A DNA stretch of 41,406 nucleotides from Cyanobacteria bacterium RU_5_0 (GCA_012033255.1 JAAUSF010000038.1:1-41406), one strand, 5' to 3'; shown: positions 10,117-19,162, counted from the stretch's first letter. The notes: generated by a model not told the origin, from the letters alone. Numbers and translations: made by a program.

Positions 10117-10166
10117 CTTATAAAATTTTTCTAATTCACGCAATGTGTGACTTCTTTAAATCGCGT

Positions 10167-10218
10167 GGGATGGGTGTCCCACCCGTCCAGCAAGGGCAGG
10201 CAAAATGCCTACCCCATA
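10167..10218. repeat. Intergenic palindromic repeats
   Basis: Two adjacent short inverted repeats, GGGATGGGTGTCCCACCC and GGCAGGCAAAATGCCTACC, lie in the spacer between atpC and the next gene. They look like small cyanobacterial intergenic repeats. Confidence 0.5.
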
Positions 10219-10306
10219 TGACACACCTAAGCTTACGGTCACAAAGTTGCACATCGCGTTAATTCAACCCTGTCTATTATTTAGTCTTGTGCAATAGCAA
10301 GGTTCA

Positions 10307-10732
10307 ATGAATCAATGTTTTCAGCCAATGGCGTTCCCTCCCAGGGTTCCAGAAGACAACGACGATATCAGTCGGGCAATTTGTTTATTGGGAAATCGAA
10401 TTGCGTCTGATCTCAAGGACAAATCGAAGCAAGAATTGATTTGCTTGATTGGCGTTTATCCGAGTCTAGAGCAGGCTACCCGTTGGAAACAAACCCTCAA
10501 AAAGCTGCTCAAAGGTACGGCTTATCCTGATATGTCAGCCGCATTAAAAACTCTACGTGAATCGAAGCGCAAAGAACAGCAGCAAAAGAGAAAAAATTAT
10601 TATTACAGACAACGGTATAAGCGAAACATTAAAGTTGAAATGAACGATCGGCTAGACATAAACTCGCTATATGTAATGGGGCTAAGCAACGTTGCCAGTA
10701 TTGATCTAAACTTTTTGAAGGATGAAAAATGA
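10307..10732 (+). CDS. Hypothetical protein, basic C-terminal half
   Basis: I do not recognise this 141-residue protein. The N-terminal half is mixed alpha (ISRAICLLGNRIASDLKDKSKQEL, then a helix around WKQTLKKLLKG). The middle is strongly basic and Tyr-rich (SKRKEQQQKRKNYYYRQRYKRN), which could bind nucleic acid, though this is inference. It has no signal peptide or membrane segment. The first ATG gives MNQCFQPMAFPP; a second in-frame ATG seven residues later is also possible. It stands alone, with spacers of more than 200 bases on both sides. Coding potential is supported by a single clean frame of normal composition. Confidence 0.6.
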   Translation: MNQCFQPMAFPPRVPEDNDDISRAICLLGNRIASDLKDKSKQELICLIGVYPSLEQATRWKQTLKKLLKGTAYPDMSAALKTLRESKRKEQQQKRKNYYYRQRYKRNIKVEMNDRLDINSLYVMGLSNVASIDLNFLKDEK

Positions 10733-10972
10733 AAAAAGATGAGTGAGTTGATTGACAATCATTACAACTGAAATAGGAATTTCAGACTGCTTTAAGCGCA
10801 TTTAACAGTAAGTTTGATTTTAATTCAAGACTTGCCTAAAACAAGAGCTGAAACAGATTTAAAGAGCCATTCAATTTTTGTTTTTTTATTATTTTCATCA
10901 TTCATCCTTGCAAGCACCGTTCCTCCCCAGATTTGATAGTCTAGCTTTATTCATTGTTAAGCAAGAGTGGAA

Positions 10973-12136
10973 ATGGACATTCAAATTGGTCGGGGTAAAG
11001 CCGCCCGTCGGGCATATGGAATTGATGAGATTGCGCTTGTTCCGGGACAGCGTACACTTGATCCGTCACTTGCCGATACTCGTTGGACGATCGGCGGAAT
11101 TGAGCGTGAAATTCCGATCATTGCCAGTGCAATGGATGGGGTGGTTGATGTAAAGATGGCAGTGAAACTGACACAATTGGGCGCGTTGGGTGTGCTGAAT
11201 TTGGAAGGAATTCAGACTCGCTATGAAGAGCCTGATCCAATACTCGATCGCATTGCCTCTGTTGATAAAACTGAGTTCGTTCCCCTAATGCAGCAACTCT
11301 ATGCTGAACCCATTAAGCCAGAGCTAATCAAGCATCGGATTCAAGAAATTAAACAGCATGGTGGGATTGCAGCCGTCAGTGCTACGCCAGCCGGAGCCGC
11401 TAAGTATGGGTTTACGGTGGCTGAAGCGGGTGCTGACCTGTTCTTTATTCAGGCAACCGTCGTTTCTACGGCGCACCTATCCCCGCAATCCATTCTCCCG
11501 CTAGATTTAGCGGCATTTTGTCAGGAAATGCCTATCCCTGTTGTGTTGGGCAATTGCGTAACTTATGAAGTTGCCCTCAATCTGATGAAAGCAGGTGCCG
11601 CCGCCATACTCGTCGGAATTGGACCTGGTGCAGCCTGTACCTCTCGTGGCGTTTTGGGGGTCGGTGTTCCTCAAGCAACCGCCGTAGCAGACTGTGCAGC
11701 CGCACGAGAAGATTTTCACCAAGAAACAGGTCAATATATTCCGGTGATTGCAGATGGTGGACTGATTACTGGCGGCGATATTTGCAAATGCATTGCTTGC
11801 GGTGCCGATGGGGTGATGATCGGTTCGCCCTTTGCTAGAGCCGCCGAAGCACCCGGTCGGGGGTATCACTGGGGCATGGCAACCCCTAGCCCAGTTTTGC
11901 CGCGTGGCACCCGAATCCGGGTTGGGACAACAGGAACTCTGGAGCAAGTTTTACGGGGCCCTGCTCAACTCGACGATGGGACTCACAATCTGCTTGGTGC
12001 CTTACAAACCAGCATGGGAACACTTGGCGCGAAGAATGTTCGCGAAATGCAACAAGTGGAAGTGGTGATTGCTCCGTCTTTGCTGACTGAAGGCAAAGTT
12101 TATCAAAAAGCGCAACAGCTTGGAATGGGCAAGTAA
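10973..12136 (+). CDS. guaB3: GuaB3 family IMP dehydrogenase
   Basis: GuaB3 enzymes are the cyanobacterial branch of the IMPDH/GMPR family and have been described as IMP dehydrogenases that make XMP for guanine nucleotide synthesis. The protein is 387 residues, a TIM barrel without the CBS domains of canonical GuaB. Visible features are [21 protein letters not shown] at the N terminus, [12 protein letters not shown], the catalytic loop [11 protein letters not shown] with the active-site Cys at about 222, and the phosphate-binding [12 protein letters not shown] and [12 protein letters not shown]. The ATG at 10973, preceded by AGAG, matches the usual family start better than the GTG two codons upstream. 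Yfr1 and trxA lie downstream in the conserved cyanobacterial order. Confidence 0.95.
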   Translation: MDIQIGRGKAARRAYGIDEIALVPGQRTLDPSLADTRWTIGGIEREIPIIASAMDGVVDVKMAVKLTQLGALGVLNLEGIQTRYEEPDPILDRIASVDKTEFVPLMQQLYAEPIKPELIKHRIQEIKQHGGIAAVSATPAGAAKYGFTVAEAGADLFFIQATVVSTAHLSPQSILPLDLAAFCQEMPIPVVLGNCVTYEVALNLMKAGAAAILVGIGPGAACTSRGVLGVGVPQATAVADCAAAREDFHQETGQYIPVIADGGLITGGDICKCIACGADGVMIGSPFARAAEAPGRGYHWGMATPSPVLPRGTRIRVGTTGTLEQVLRGPAQLDDGTHNLLGALQTSMGTLGAKNVREMQQVEVVIAPSLLTEGKVYQKAQQLGMGK

Positions 12137-12192
12137 ATTTACACTTGTCAAGCTGCTTTAAATAAGTTCATCAGGTCTGTCTGGCGAACTAC

Positions 12193-12220
12193 TCGAAAAT
12201 CTGGAACTGTCGCTTACAAT
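12193..12220 (+). promoter_or_regulatory. Probable Yfr1 promoter
   Basis: TACAAT (12215-12220) is a good -10 element six to eight bases before the expected RNA start. TCGAAA (12193-12198), 16 bases further up, is a plausible weak -35. Confidence 0.6.
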
Positions 12221-12225
12221 GGAGA

Positions 12226-12300
12226 GAGCGGAGACGCATGTTTCCGTTCACTCCTCACACCACACTCCGCCTGGACTGCTGTTCAGGCGGTTCCTACTTT
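12226..12300 (+). ncRNA. yfr1: Yfr1 small regulatory RNA
   Basis: The cyanobacterial small RNA Yfr1 is marked by the ultraconserved single-stranded motif ACTCCTCACAC, present here at 12250-12260. It lies between two stem-loops: CGGAGAC-GCAT-GTTTCCG (12229-12246) and a perfect CCGCCTG / CAGGCGG stem (12267-12273 and 12284-12290) followed by a T-rich tail, which acts as terminator. Location between guaB and trxA is the known conserved place of this RNA. In Prochlorococcus Yfr1 represses outer-membrane porin mRNAs by base pairing through this motif. The 5' end is estimated from the TACAAT promoter; 3' end from the hairpin tail. Bases 12301-12651 hold the trxA leader, with nothing else I can support. 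Confidence 0.93.
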
Positions 12301-12651
12301 CTGAGCTAGATCCGCCTTTTAGTACAACAGAAGCAACCCTTTTGCTCCACTCGATCGCTTAATCTACATCTCCTGAATCTGGAAAGTACCCTGGATGAAC
12401 TCTAGATGTGGTAGCTAGATGCAAAAAGCTTCGCTGTGAACGCTACTCGTGATAATAGTTCAAACCATAAAAATGCGATCGATTAGTAACAAAGCTTAAA
12501 TCTTAACGTTCGATCGGGTTGCACTCCATTGGGTTTTAATCGAGCGCTTGACGATGAAAAATGTATCCAATTGTATAGAACGAGTAGCCTGAGACTTCTG
12601 TTTTCGCTATGGTAAGATTTTGTCAGATAACATAGGCAAGGGTTTTCAGGC

Positions 12652-12975
12652 ATGTCAGCAGCCGCACAAGTTACGGATTCCACTTTTGAACAAGAAGTTC
12701 TAGAGAGTAATGTTCCTGTCCTGGTCGATTTTTGGGCACCCTGGTGTGGTCCCTGCCGCATGGTTGCGCCTGTGGTCGATGAAATTGCTGAGCAGTATGC
12801 TGGGCAAGTCAAAGTCGTCAAAGTCAACACAGACGAGAATCCTAACGTGGCTAGTCGATACGGCATTCGCAGCATCCCGACCCTGATGATCTTCAAAGAA
12901 GGGCAACGGGTTGATATGGTTGTGGGTGCAGTGCCCAAGACCACCTTAGCCAGCACACTAGAGAAATATCTGTAG
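12652..12975 (+). CDS. trxA: Thioredoxin
   Basis: This 107-residue protein is an m-type-like thioredoxin, a cytoplasmic disulfide reductase that takes electrons from thioredoxin reductase. The active site WCGPC is at residues 31-35, with VLVDFWAP before it, the conserved cis-Pro region [12 protein letters not shown] and a C-terminal helix. Length is standard. A short antisense frame overlaps it and is spurious. It follows Yfr1 in the guaB-yfr1-trxA order. Because paralogues are common in cyanobacteria, the trxA symbol rests on context and the WCGPC site. Confidence 0.96.
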   Translation: MSAAAQVTDSTFEQEVLESNVPVLVDFWAPWCGPCRMVAPVVDEIAEQYAGQVKVVKVNTDENPNVASRYGIRSIPTLMIFKEGQRVDMVVGAVPKTTLASTLEKYL

Positions 12976-13302
12976 GCGATCGCTCTAGAGCCATTTTCGG
13001 TAGGGTGGGTATGGCTCACTATCCAGCCATTAGATTGCGTTAGGGTTCTGTGGATCACGCCTACCCTGCATCATAAGTTGGTTGTATTTCGCAAGTCAGG
13101 AGTGAGCGTTCAACGTTCAACTCTGATTCACTCATTTAGCTTTGGTAGTCTGCTCCTCCTAGCTGCTTACCTAGGAATTTAACAAGGGCATCTCGCTTTG
13201 GCAGTTTGATGCAGTTTTTGACCGCGATCGTTCGACGATTCGCCGTAAGATGCTGCTCCTCAAATCCCGGTAGAATAGAATACTGCCAGACCAGAGGAAT
13301 TC
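12976..13302. other. Spacer with degenerate palindromic repeat
   Basis: This 327-base gap has no credible gene. GGTAGGGTGGG near 12999 and the inverse GCCTACCCTGC near 13070 form an imperfect palindrome of the kind often scattered through cyanobacterial spacers. The leader of the next gene carries GAGGAA before the ATG. Confidence 0.4.
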
Positions 13303-14370
13303 ATGAGCTTATCATCCTCGTCTCCCTCGCTGGAGGCTCTTCAAACCGAGATCAGTGGATTGCTTAGTCAACTCCCCAAAATGAAGCATGGGGGGCTGAT
13401 CCAGCAAGCCTTGACGACATTGGTTCGCATGGCGGAGGTGGAAGCCGATCGCCTTGATTGGAAAATTCTGAATGCCTCCTTGCAAGATATGGAACGGGCA
13501 TTCCGAGTTTTCTATCCTTATCGCCACATTCGCAAGATCACGATTTTTGGGTCTGCCCGAATTCCGCCCAAAAGCCAGGAATATCAGATGGCGGCAGAGT
13601 TTGCCCATGCTGTTACTAAAATGGGCTTTATGGTGATGACGGGAGGAGGTCCCGGCATCATGCAGGCAGGCAACGAGGGGGCGGGAGTAGATAAGTCTTT
13701 TGGGCTGAACATTCAATTGCCCTTTGAGCAGGGATCAAATCCGTTCATTGAGGGTGACGCGAAGCTGATTAACTTCAAATATTTCTTCACGCGCAAATTG
13801 TTCTTCTTGAAAGAAACTGACGCCCTTGCTCTCTTCCCTGGCGGCTTTGGCACTCTGGATGAAGCTTTCGAGTGTCTGACCCTGATGCAAACGGGCAAAT
13901 CTGACCTGCTCCCAGTCGTGATGATCAACAAACCTGGTGGCGACTACTGGCAAAACTGGGATACTCATTTCCGCAAAAACTTGCTGAATGCTGGCTTAAT
14001 CAGTCCTGACGACCTGCATCTCTACACCATTACCGATCGCGTTGATGATGCCTGTGAAACGATCGTCAGCTTCTACCGCGTCTTCCACTCCAGTCGCTAT
14101 GTTGGCGAACAACTTGTCCTTCGCCTCAACTCTGAACTTTTTGATGCCGATGTCGAATATTTGAATCAAAATTTCAGCGATCTCCTGGTCAGAGGACGAA
14201 TTGAGAAAAGTCAAGCCCTTCCTCAGGAATCCGGCGGCGATGAGGCTCAACTGCCCCGCCTGGTAATGCACTTTAACCAGCGAGATTTTGGGCGCTTATA
14301 CCAACTGATCCGCGTCATTAATCAATTAGGGCAGGACGCACCAGAGGCGAAGCATCCTGAGCAAAAATAG
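13303..14370 (+). CDS. LOG family protein (Rossmann-fold nucleotide-binding)
   Basis: The protein (355 residues) belongs to the LOG / TIGR00730 family, whose members cleave ribose 5-phosphate from cytokinin or other nucleoside monophosphates. Family signatures are KITIFGSARIPP, MTGGGPGIMQAGNEGA (about 108-123) and FPGGFGTLDE (about 177-186), the last including the catalytic Glu. It is longer than the roughly 190-residue plant-type LOG, having an N-terminal extension of about 80 residues and a C-terminal part of about 100 residues, as in other bacterial long forms. GAGGAATTC precedes the ATG. The true substrate is unknown. Confidence 0.9.
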   Translation: MSLSSSSPSLEALQTEISGLLSQLPKMKHGGLIQQALTTLVRMAEVEADRLDWKILNASLQDMERAFRVFYPYRHIRKITIFGSARIPPKSQEYQMAAEFAHAVTKMGFMVMTGGGPGIMQAGNEGAGVDKSFGLNIQLPFEQGSNPFIEGDAKLINFKYFFTRKLFFLKETDALALFPGGFGTLDEAFECLTLMQTGKSDLLPVVMINKPGGDYWQNWDTHFRKNLLNAGLISPDDLHLYTITDRVDDACETIVSFYRVFHSSRYVGEQLVLRLNSELFDADVEYLNQNFSDLLVRGRIEKSQALPQESGGDEAQLPRLVMHFNQRDFGRLYQLIRVINQLGQDAPEAKHPEQK

Positions 14371-14391
14371 GGATGAAGGATGTTTCAGCAT

Positions 14392-14462
14392 TGGTAGGGG
14401 TAGGTCTTGTGCCTACCCTGAAAAATTTCGGGTTCCCATAAAGGGATATCCCTACCCCTAAC
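14392..14462. repeat. Inverted repeat GGTAGGGGTAGG...CCCTACCCCTAA
   Basis: A 70-base imperfect palindrome whose arms are GGTAGGGGTAGG and ATCCCTACCCCTAAC lies between the LOG gene and the ABC ATPase gene. It resembles small cyanobacterial intergenic repeats and could also work as a weak terminator. Confidence 0.55.
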
Positions 14463-14533
14463 ATCCCTAACTTCAGCAACGCCAATGGGTTCCCCCCATC
14501 CCCCCATCATTCCTTGATAAACCGGGTGCAACT

Positions 14534-15514
14534 ATGCCGATTATTACTGTAGAAAGCCTGAGTAAAGTCTATCCCGTAGCAGTCAAGGAACCGGGCTTAG
14601 CGGGTACACTGTTACACTTTTTTCGACGAACCTATCGATCGATCGCGGCGGTTCAATCTGTTTCCTTTGAGATTGAATCGGGGGAAGTCGTCGGATTTTT
14701 GGGTCCCAATGGGGCGGGTAAGACAACGACATTGAAGATGTTGACTGGGTTGATTCATCCGTCTAGTGGACGGGTGACGGTTGCGGGGTATATTCCATTC
14801 CGGCGCGAAGCTGACTTTTTGCAGAAAATTACGCTGGTCATGGGGCAAAAGCAGCAGTTGCTCTGGGATCTGCCGACATTGGATTCACTGCGGATTAATG
14901 CGGCGGTGTATGGGATTAGCGATCGCGAATATCGGCAGCGAGTTGGTGAACTCAGTGAAATGCTTTCTCTAGGAGATAAACTGACCCAACCCGTCCGCAA
15001 ACTTTCGCTGGGCGAACGGATGAAAGCCGAACTTCTAGCTGCTTTGATTCACCGCCCTCAAGTTTTGTTTTTAGATGAGCCAACATTGGGGCTAGATGTG
15101 AATGCTCAAGTGAGTGTTCGCGAGTTTTTGAAAGAATATAACCAGCGATATCAAGCCACTGTTTTGTTGACGAGTCATTACATGGCAGATATCACAGCAT
15201 TGTGTCAGCGAGTGCTGGTGATTTATGCTGGACAATTAATCTATGATGGCAGTTTAGATGGCTTGCTAGAAAAATTTGCGCCTTGCCGCGAAGTCACTGT
15301 GGAACTGGCAGAGGTTCGATCGCCCTCCGACTTACAACACTACGGTCAATTAGGCGAGGTCGAGGGTCGAGTTGCCCATTTCATCGTGCCTCATGAAGCG
15401 TTGACTAAAACGATTTCCCAGCTCTTGGCAGAATTGGAAGTTGTGGATCTGACGATTACTGATCCACCGATCGAAGAGGTGATTGGTCAAGTGTTTCGGG
15501 CTGGTGCAATTTGA
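14534..15514 (+). CDS. ABC transporter ATP-binding protein (ABC-2 exporter type)
   Basis: This 326-residue protein is the ATPase subunit of an ABC exporter. Visible are the Walker A loop GPNGAGKTT (57-65), the Q-loop region VMGQKQQLLWDLP, the signature LSLGERMKAELLAAL, Walker B VLFLDEPTLGLD and the switch His in LLTSHYM. The MGQKQQLLWDLP and LSLGERMK variants are typical of the family paired with DUF990-like ABC-2 permeases. About 80 residues after the nucleotide-binding domain form a C-terminal extension. A matching permease lies 565 bases downstream, separated by a DUF29 gene. Substrate is unknown; it is probably an integral-membrane exporter complex. Confidence 0.93.
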   Translation: MPIITVESLSKVYPVAVKEPGLAGTLLHFFRRTYRSIAAVQSVSFEIESGEVVGFLGPNGAGKTTTLKMLTGLIHPSSGRVTVAGYIPFRREADFLQKITLVMGQKQQLLWDLPTLDSLRINAAVYGISDREYRQRVGELSEMLSLGDKLTQPVRKLSLGERMKAELLAALIHRPQVLFLDEPTLGLDVNAQVSVREFLKEYNQRYQATVLLTSHYMADITALCQRVLVIYAGQLIYDGSLDGLLEKFAPCREVTVELAEVRSPSDLQHYGQLGEVEGRVAHFIVPHEALTKTISQLLAELEVVDLTITDPPIEEVIGQVFRAGAI

Positions 15515-15602
15515 AATCCTAATTGCCTCTAAAACACTTTAATTGAATTAAGATAGCATGGGCATGAACTACGAAGTGCGTGCCCTCTTTTGAGAAGCTA
15601 GG

Positions 15603-16058
15603 ATGACCGAAACATCACTGCAAGCTCAGCTATACGATCGCGACTTCAATCTCTGGATTGAGGATACTGTTGTCAAGCTGAAAGCACAAGCGTTTGACCA
15701 GCTTGATCTAGAAAATTTAATTGAGGAAGTTGAATCATTGGCAGGGCGCGATCGACGGGAACTAGAAAGCCGATTACGAGTCCTTCTCAGTCATCTGCTC
15801 AAACGGGGCTATGTTCCCTCCCCGAATGATTTCCGGGGTTGGGAAGTCACGATCCGAGATCAGCGAAGTGAGTTACAACTATTGCTCAAACAGTCTCCGA
15901 GTCTCAAACCTTATCTACTTGAGGTGTTTGATGAGTCATGGCGCTATGCGTTGTCTATCGTGAGGGAAGATTATCCTCTAGTATCCTTTCCGGATGTCTA
16001 CCTGTTCCCGCATGATGTAGAGAAGTTGCTGTCAGAGCGATTCTGGGAGCATGAGTAG
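15603..16058 (+). CDS. DUF29 domain-containing protein
   Basis: This 151-residue protein has the DUF29 pattern common in cyanobacteria: YDRDFNLWIEDTVVKLKAQAFDQLDLENLIEEVESLAGRDRRELESRLRVLLSHLLKRGY, then a helical C-terminal part ending in LFPHDVEKLLSERFW. DUF29 proteins are all-alpha and have no assigned function; the family is multi-copy in filamentous cyanobacteria and is sometimes found near mobile genes. Here it sits between an ABC ATPase and its likely permease, 20 bases before the latter, which suggests an insertion into a formerly compact operon. Confidence 0.9.
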   Translation: MTETSLQAQLYDRDFNLWIEDTVVKLKAQAFDQLDLENLIEEVESLAGRDRRELESRLRVLLSHLLKRGYVPSPNDFRGWEVTIRDQRSELQLLLKQSPSLKPYLLEVFDESWRYALSIVREDYPLVSFPDVYLFPHDVEKLLSERFWEHE

Positions 16059-16078
16059 CATCCCTCAATTCTCAAACG

Positions 16079-16879
16079 ATGAAACACCCTATTCGCCAAA
16101 CTATCCGCATCGCCGGAACCCTAATCTCGGTCTACTATGCTCACATGATCGAGTACCGTGCCGAACTCTTCTTCTGGGTGCTATCCGGAAGTTTGCCGCT
16201 CATCCTCATGGGAGTTTGGGTAGAAGCCTCTCAAGATGGACGGTTTGGGCTATCCCCTCTTGATTTTATTCGCTACTTCCTGGCTGTGTTTCTGGTCAGG
16301 CAATTTAGCGTCGTTTGGGTGATTTGGGAATTTGAGCGAGAGATCGTAGAAGGAAAATTATCCTTTCGCTTGTTACAACCGCTTGATCCAGGCTGGCATC
16401 ATTTTGCTTCTCACTTTGCCGAACGCTTTGCCCGATTGCCCTTTGCCATTATCCTAATTGTTTTATTTTTTCTGCTCTATCCTCAAGCCGCCTGGATGCC
16501 CAGTTTGACAAATTTTCTACTGTGTTTACTGGCGGTGTTTCTGGCATTCGTTTTGCGCTTTATCAGCCAATACTCCTTTGCGATGTTTGCCTTTTGGATG
16601 GAACGAGCCAATGCGATCGAATCCCTTTGGTTTCTCTTCTACCTATTCCTCTCTGGGCTGATCGCACCGCTCGAAATTTTCCCGCCGATCGTCCAGCACA
16701 TTGTCCTCTGGACACCCTTCCCATACATGATTCATTTCCCAGCAAGCATTTTAGTTGGCTTACCGATCAACGTGGGGCGGGGCCTGCTGATCATGCTCGG
16801 CTGGATCTTGCTATTCCTGGGATTAAATCGCTGGCTTTGGCGACTCGGATTGAAACAATATTCCGGCATGGGAGCGTAA
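16079..16879 (+). CDS. ABC-2 family transporter permease (DUF990-like)
   Basis: This 266-residue integral membrane protein has about six hydrophobic segments, beginning with TIRIAGTLISVYYAHMIEYRAELFFWVLSG, the characteristic start of the ABC-2 family (DUF990-like) permeases of cyanobacteria. It probably works with the ATPase encoded at 14534-15514. Systems of this type generally have two different permease subunits; only one is present here. The reading frame overlapping it in another phase is an artefact of the downstream Uma2 frame. Confidence 0.88.
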   Translation: MKHPIRQTIRIAGTLISVYYAHMIEYRAELFFWVLSGSLPLILMGVWVEASQDGRFGLSPLDFIRYFLAVFLVRQFSVVWVIWEFEREIVEGKLSFRLLQPLDPGWHHFASHFAERFARLPFAIILIVLFFLLYPQAAWMPSLTNFLLCLLAVFLAFVLRFISQYSFAMFAFWMERANAIESLWFLFYLFLSGLIAPLEIFPPIVQHIVLWTPFPYMIHFPASILVGLPINVGRGLLIMLGWILLFLGLNRWLWRLGLKQYSGMGA

Positions 16880-16911
16880 AACTATCCCTACTAATCAAGG
16901 AGAATTATTCA

Positions 16912-17502
16912 ATGACACCAAGTTCTTTGAAAGCTCAACCTAAGCGTTTCACAGCGACTGAGTATCACCGATTGGTGGAACTGGGTTTCCTGAGCGAGGA
17001 TGAGCACATTGAGCTAGTTCGGGGAGAGCTAATTCAAATGGCAGCCAAGGGAGTGGCACATGAAACCTGCATTAGACGGCTACTACGCCAACTTCCACTT
17101 TTGCTGCAAAATCGAGCAACTTTGCAATGTCAGGCTCCCATTTCCTTATCTTTTGATGGTGAGCCAGAGCCAGATTTTGCGATTGTGTACAATCGCCCTG
17201 ATGACTATGCTACTGAGCATCCAACCCCCAAAGATACATTATTAATAATTGAGGTCGCTGATTCTTCTCTCGATTATGACCGGGAAGTCAAGTTGCCACT
17301 TTATGCAGAAGCAAACATTAGTGATTATTGGCTATTTAATTTACCCAACCACTACCTAGAAGCCTACAGTGAACCTTACCAAATTGCCCCAGATCAGTTT
17401 GGGTACTTGAATCGGCGTATTGTTTTAGCAGAGGGAGAAATTGTTCTTCCTCCCTTTCCAGACAAAGTGCTTCAGCTTAACTTAGTTTTCTCTGATGTTT
17501 AA
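16912..17502 (+). CDS. Uma2 family putative endonuclease
   Basis: This 196-residue protein belongs to the Uma2 / DUF820 family, which has a PD-(D/E)xK nuclease-like fold and is greatly expanded in cyanobacteria. Visible family motifs are RFTATEYHRLVELGFLSEDEHIELVRGELIQM, the acidic EPDFAIV site, the DTLLIIEVADSSLDYDREVKLPLYAEANISDYWLFN core with the catalytic-like E-V and the Lys in VKLPLYAEA. The biological role is not established. The ATG at 16912 follows AAGGAG by nine bases, so a longer in-frame extension over the permease gene is rejected. Confidence 0.93.
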   Translation: MTPSSLKAQPKRFTATEYHRLVELGFLSEDEHIELVRGELIQMAAKGVAHETCIRRLLRQLPLLLQNRATLQCQAPISLSFDGEPEPDFAIVYNRPDDYATEHPTPKDTLLIIEVADSSLDYDREVKLPLYAEANISDYWLFNLPNHYLEAYSEPYQIAPDQFGYLNRRIVLAEGEIVLPPFPDKVLQLNLVFSDV

Positions 17503-17541
17503 GCTCCCCTAAAAATACTCCTAAAAACATTAGTTGTTCTT

Positions 17542-18711
17542 TTAATTACCCCTAACTTGCACAGGCATCACCAGATAGGTCATTTTTAAGCCGCCGAGTG
17601 GTGTCAAGATAGAGGGACTGGTCGCCGTGTTAAATTGCATTTGCACTTCAGTAGTGTTGAACGCTTTCAAGCCTTCCAGGAGATATTTGACGTTGAATGC
17701 GATGTCTAAATCTTCGCCAGAGATTTGAGCCACGATCGTCTCTCTGCCACTCCCAACATCTTGAGCATCCACGGAGAGAACTGCTTCCTGCTTTACACTG
17801 TCTAGATTCATTTTGACGATGCTGTTTTTCTGATCTGCGAGAACAGCAATCCGCTCTAAGGCACTGGTGAAGAAGCGACGATCAACGGTCAACTGGCGAG
17901 AGAACTGGCGAGGGATGAGTTGGCGATAGTTGGGGTATTGTCCTTCTAGGAGGCGGCTAGTGAGGCGTTGATTTGCCCACTCGAAGATCAATTGTCCTCG
18001 ATCGAAGCGAACGGCGATCGCCTCCCCAGTGGTGTTGATTTGCAGCATCCGCTCTAGCTCTCGTAGCGCCTTTGCCGGAACAGTTACATCGAATTGGATG
18101 GATGAATTAGCCGATTTTTTGTCCTGCTTTTTATCCTGGGGATCGATCGACTCCAGGATAGTTTGCACAACGGCTAAACGATGTCCATCTGTGGCAGCAA
18201 ACTCCAAACTATCTGCCTCTACCGTGATATGAACGCCAGTGAGAACTGGTTTAGTTTCATCAGAGCTAGTTGAGAACAACGAACCGCGTAACCCTTCGGT
18301 TAAGGCTTCTACGGGCAAGTACACAACATCGCCATCCTCGATCGTCGGGAGTTCTGGATACTCAGTCGCTCCCATGCCGCGAACTTGATAGCGTCCGGAG
18401 GCACAGGTTAGCGTCACTAAGGTTTCCCCTTCTTCCTCACCCAACACAATCTCTCCACTGGGCAGGCGAGAAACAATGTCACTCAGCAGTCGGGCGGGTA
18501 GTGTGAGAGTACCACCTTGCTCAACTTGGGCAGCAAAACTAGTCTGGACTCCCAAGCTGAGGTCAAATCCAGTCAGACTGACCTGCTGAGTATCTGCATC
18601 GACAACAAGCAACACATTAGCTAAGACGGGATGGCTAGGGCGAGAAGGAATGGCTCGGTTCACTAAAGAAAGATGAGTGTTCAGTTCGGTTTGGGTGCAA
18701 ATCAGTTTCAT
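17542..18711 (-). CDS. dnaN: DNA polymerase III subunit beta (sliding clamp)
   Basis: DnaN forms the ring-shaped clamp that holds DNA polymerase III on DNA. The product (389 residues) has the three repeated clamp domains and starts MKLICTQTELNTHLSLVNRAIPSRPSHPVLANVLL, typical of cyanobacteria. Further signs are LTGFDLSLGVQTSF, TLPARLLSDIVSRLP, ATDGHRLAV and the C-terminal LTPLGGLKMTYLVMPVQ, the usual end. An ATG at 18717 and a TTG at 18720 lie in frame just upstream; the family N terminus favours 18711. It is transcribed away from the DnaA-box cluster beside it, the arrangement expected of a gene next to the origin. Confidence 0.97.
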   Translation of the reverse strand: MKLICTQTELNTHLSLVNRAIPSRPSHPVLANVLLVVDADTQQVSLTGFDLSLGVQTSFAAQVEQGGTLTLPARLLSDIVSRLPSGEIVLGEEEGETLVTLTCASGRYQVRGMGATEYPELPTIEDGDVVYLPVEALTEGLRGSLFSTSSDETKPVLTGVHITVEADSLEFAATDGHRLAVVQTILESIDPQDKKQDKKSANSSIQFDVTVPAKALRELERMLQINTTGEAIAVRFDRGQLIFEWANQRLTSRLLEGQYPNYRQLIPRQFSRQLTVDRRFFTSALERIAVLADQKNSIVKMNLDSVKQEAVLSVDAQDVGSGRETIVAQISGEDLDIAFNVKYLLEGLKAFNTTEVQMQFNTATSPSILTPLGGLKMTYLVMPVQVRGN

Positions 18712-18863
18712 GTCCATCAACCATTAGCAGGGAGGATTGCGCTTGGAAGGTAATCCTAGCACTCTCTATTCAAAAGCTTTCATTTGTTCAGTTATAGTAT
18801 TGTTCCAGTGGCGGAAAATTTCTATATCTAAAAATAGTTTTAAAGAGATCTAGTAGTAGGGGC

Positions 18864-19058
18864 TGTGGAAAAAGTGGAGAGATCGCCAAAATTAGCGTGT
18901 TGTCAAGAATTAATAGATTTTAGGGATGTGGAAAGCCTGTGAAAAATTCCGCGAGTTTTCCACATGAGTAATAATACTTAGCGAGTTTTCCCCGATCGCC
19001 GTGACTTTTTCCACGCTTTTTCCTCAGCTTTTCCACAGAAAAAAGCGAGTTTTCCACA
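18864..19058. other. Probable chromosome replication origin (oriC) with DnaA boxes
   Basis: Within 195 bases upstream of dnaN are exact TTTTCCACA boxes at 18956-18964, 19029-19037 and 19050-19058, a reverse-strand TGTGGAAAA (18864-18872), and near matches at 18927-18935, 18938-18946, 18986-18994, 19007-19015 and 19018-19026. TTTTCCACA is the DnaA-box form used by cyanobacteria. Three boxes share the longer context GCGAGTTTTCC (from 18951, 18981 and 19045). AT-rich stretches that could melt lie on both sides (18815-18850; 19069-19120). Bases 18712-19162 hold no gene. Box density and dnaN adjacency make this a strong oriC candidate. Confidence 0.85.
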
Positions 19059-19162
19059 AAGCGATCGTTCTTAATAAAACTTTGTCTTTTCATTTACAAA
19101 TGATTACATTAAATGAGAGCAAAGTATGCTTTGCTCCTGCTCCAGTGTTGGCGATCGATCGT

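Noticed and set aside
12301-12651. Possible tRNA or second small RNA before trxA
   Set aside because: No cloverleaf or conserved sRNA motif could be made out.
12483-13058. A 191-residue minus-strand frame over trxA
   Set aside because: It is antisense to a clear thioredoxin gene and its sequence has no family features.
16522-16911. N-terminal extension of the Uma2 protein
   Set aside because: It overlaps the ABC permease out of phase; the ATG at 16912 has a strong AAGGAG and gives the normal family length.
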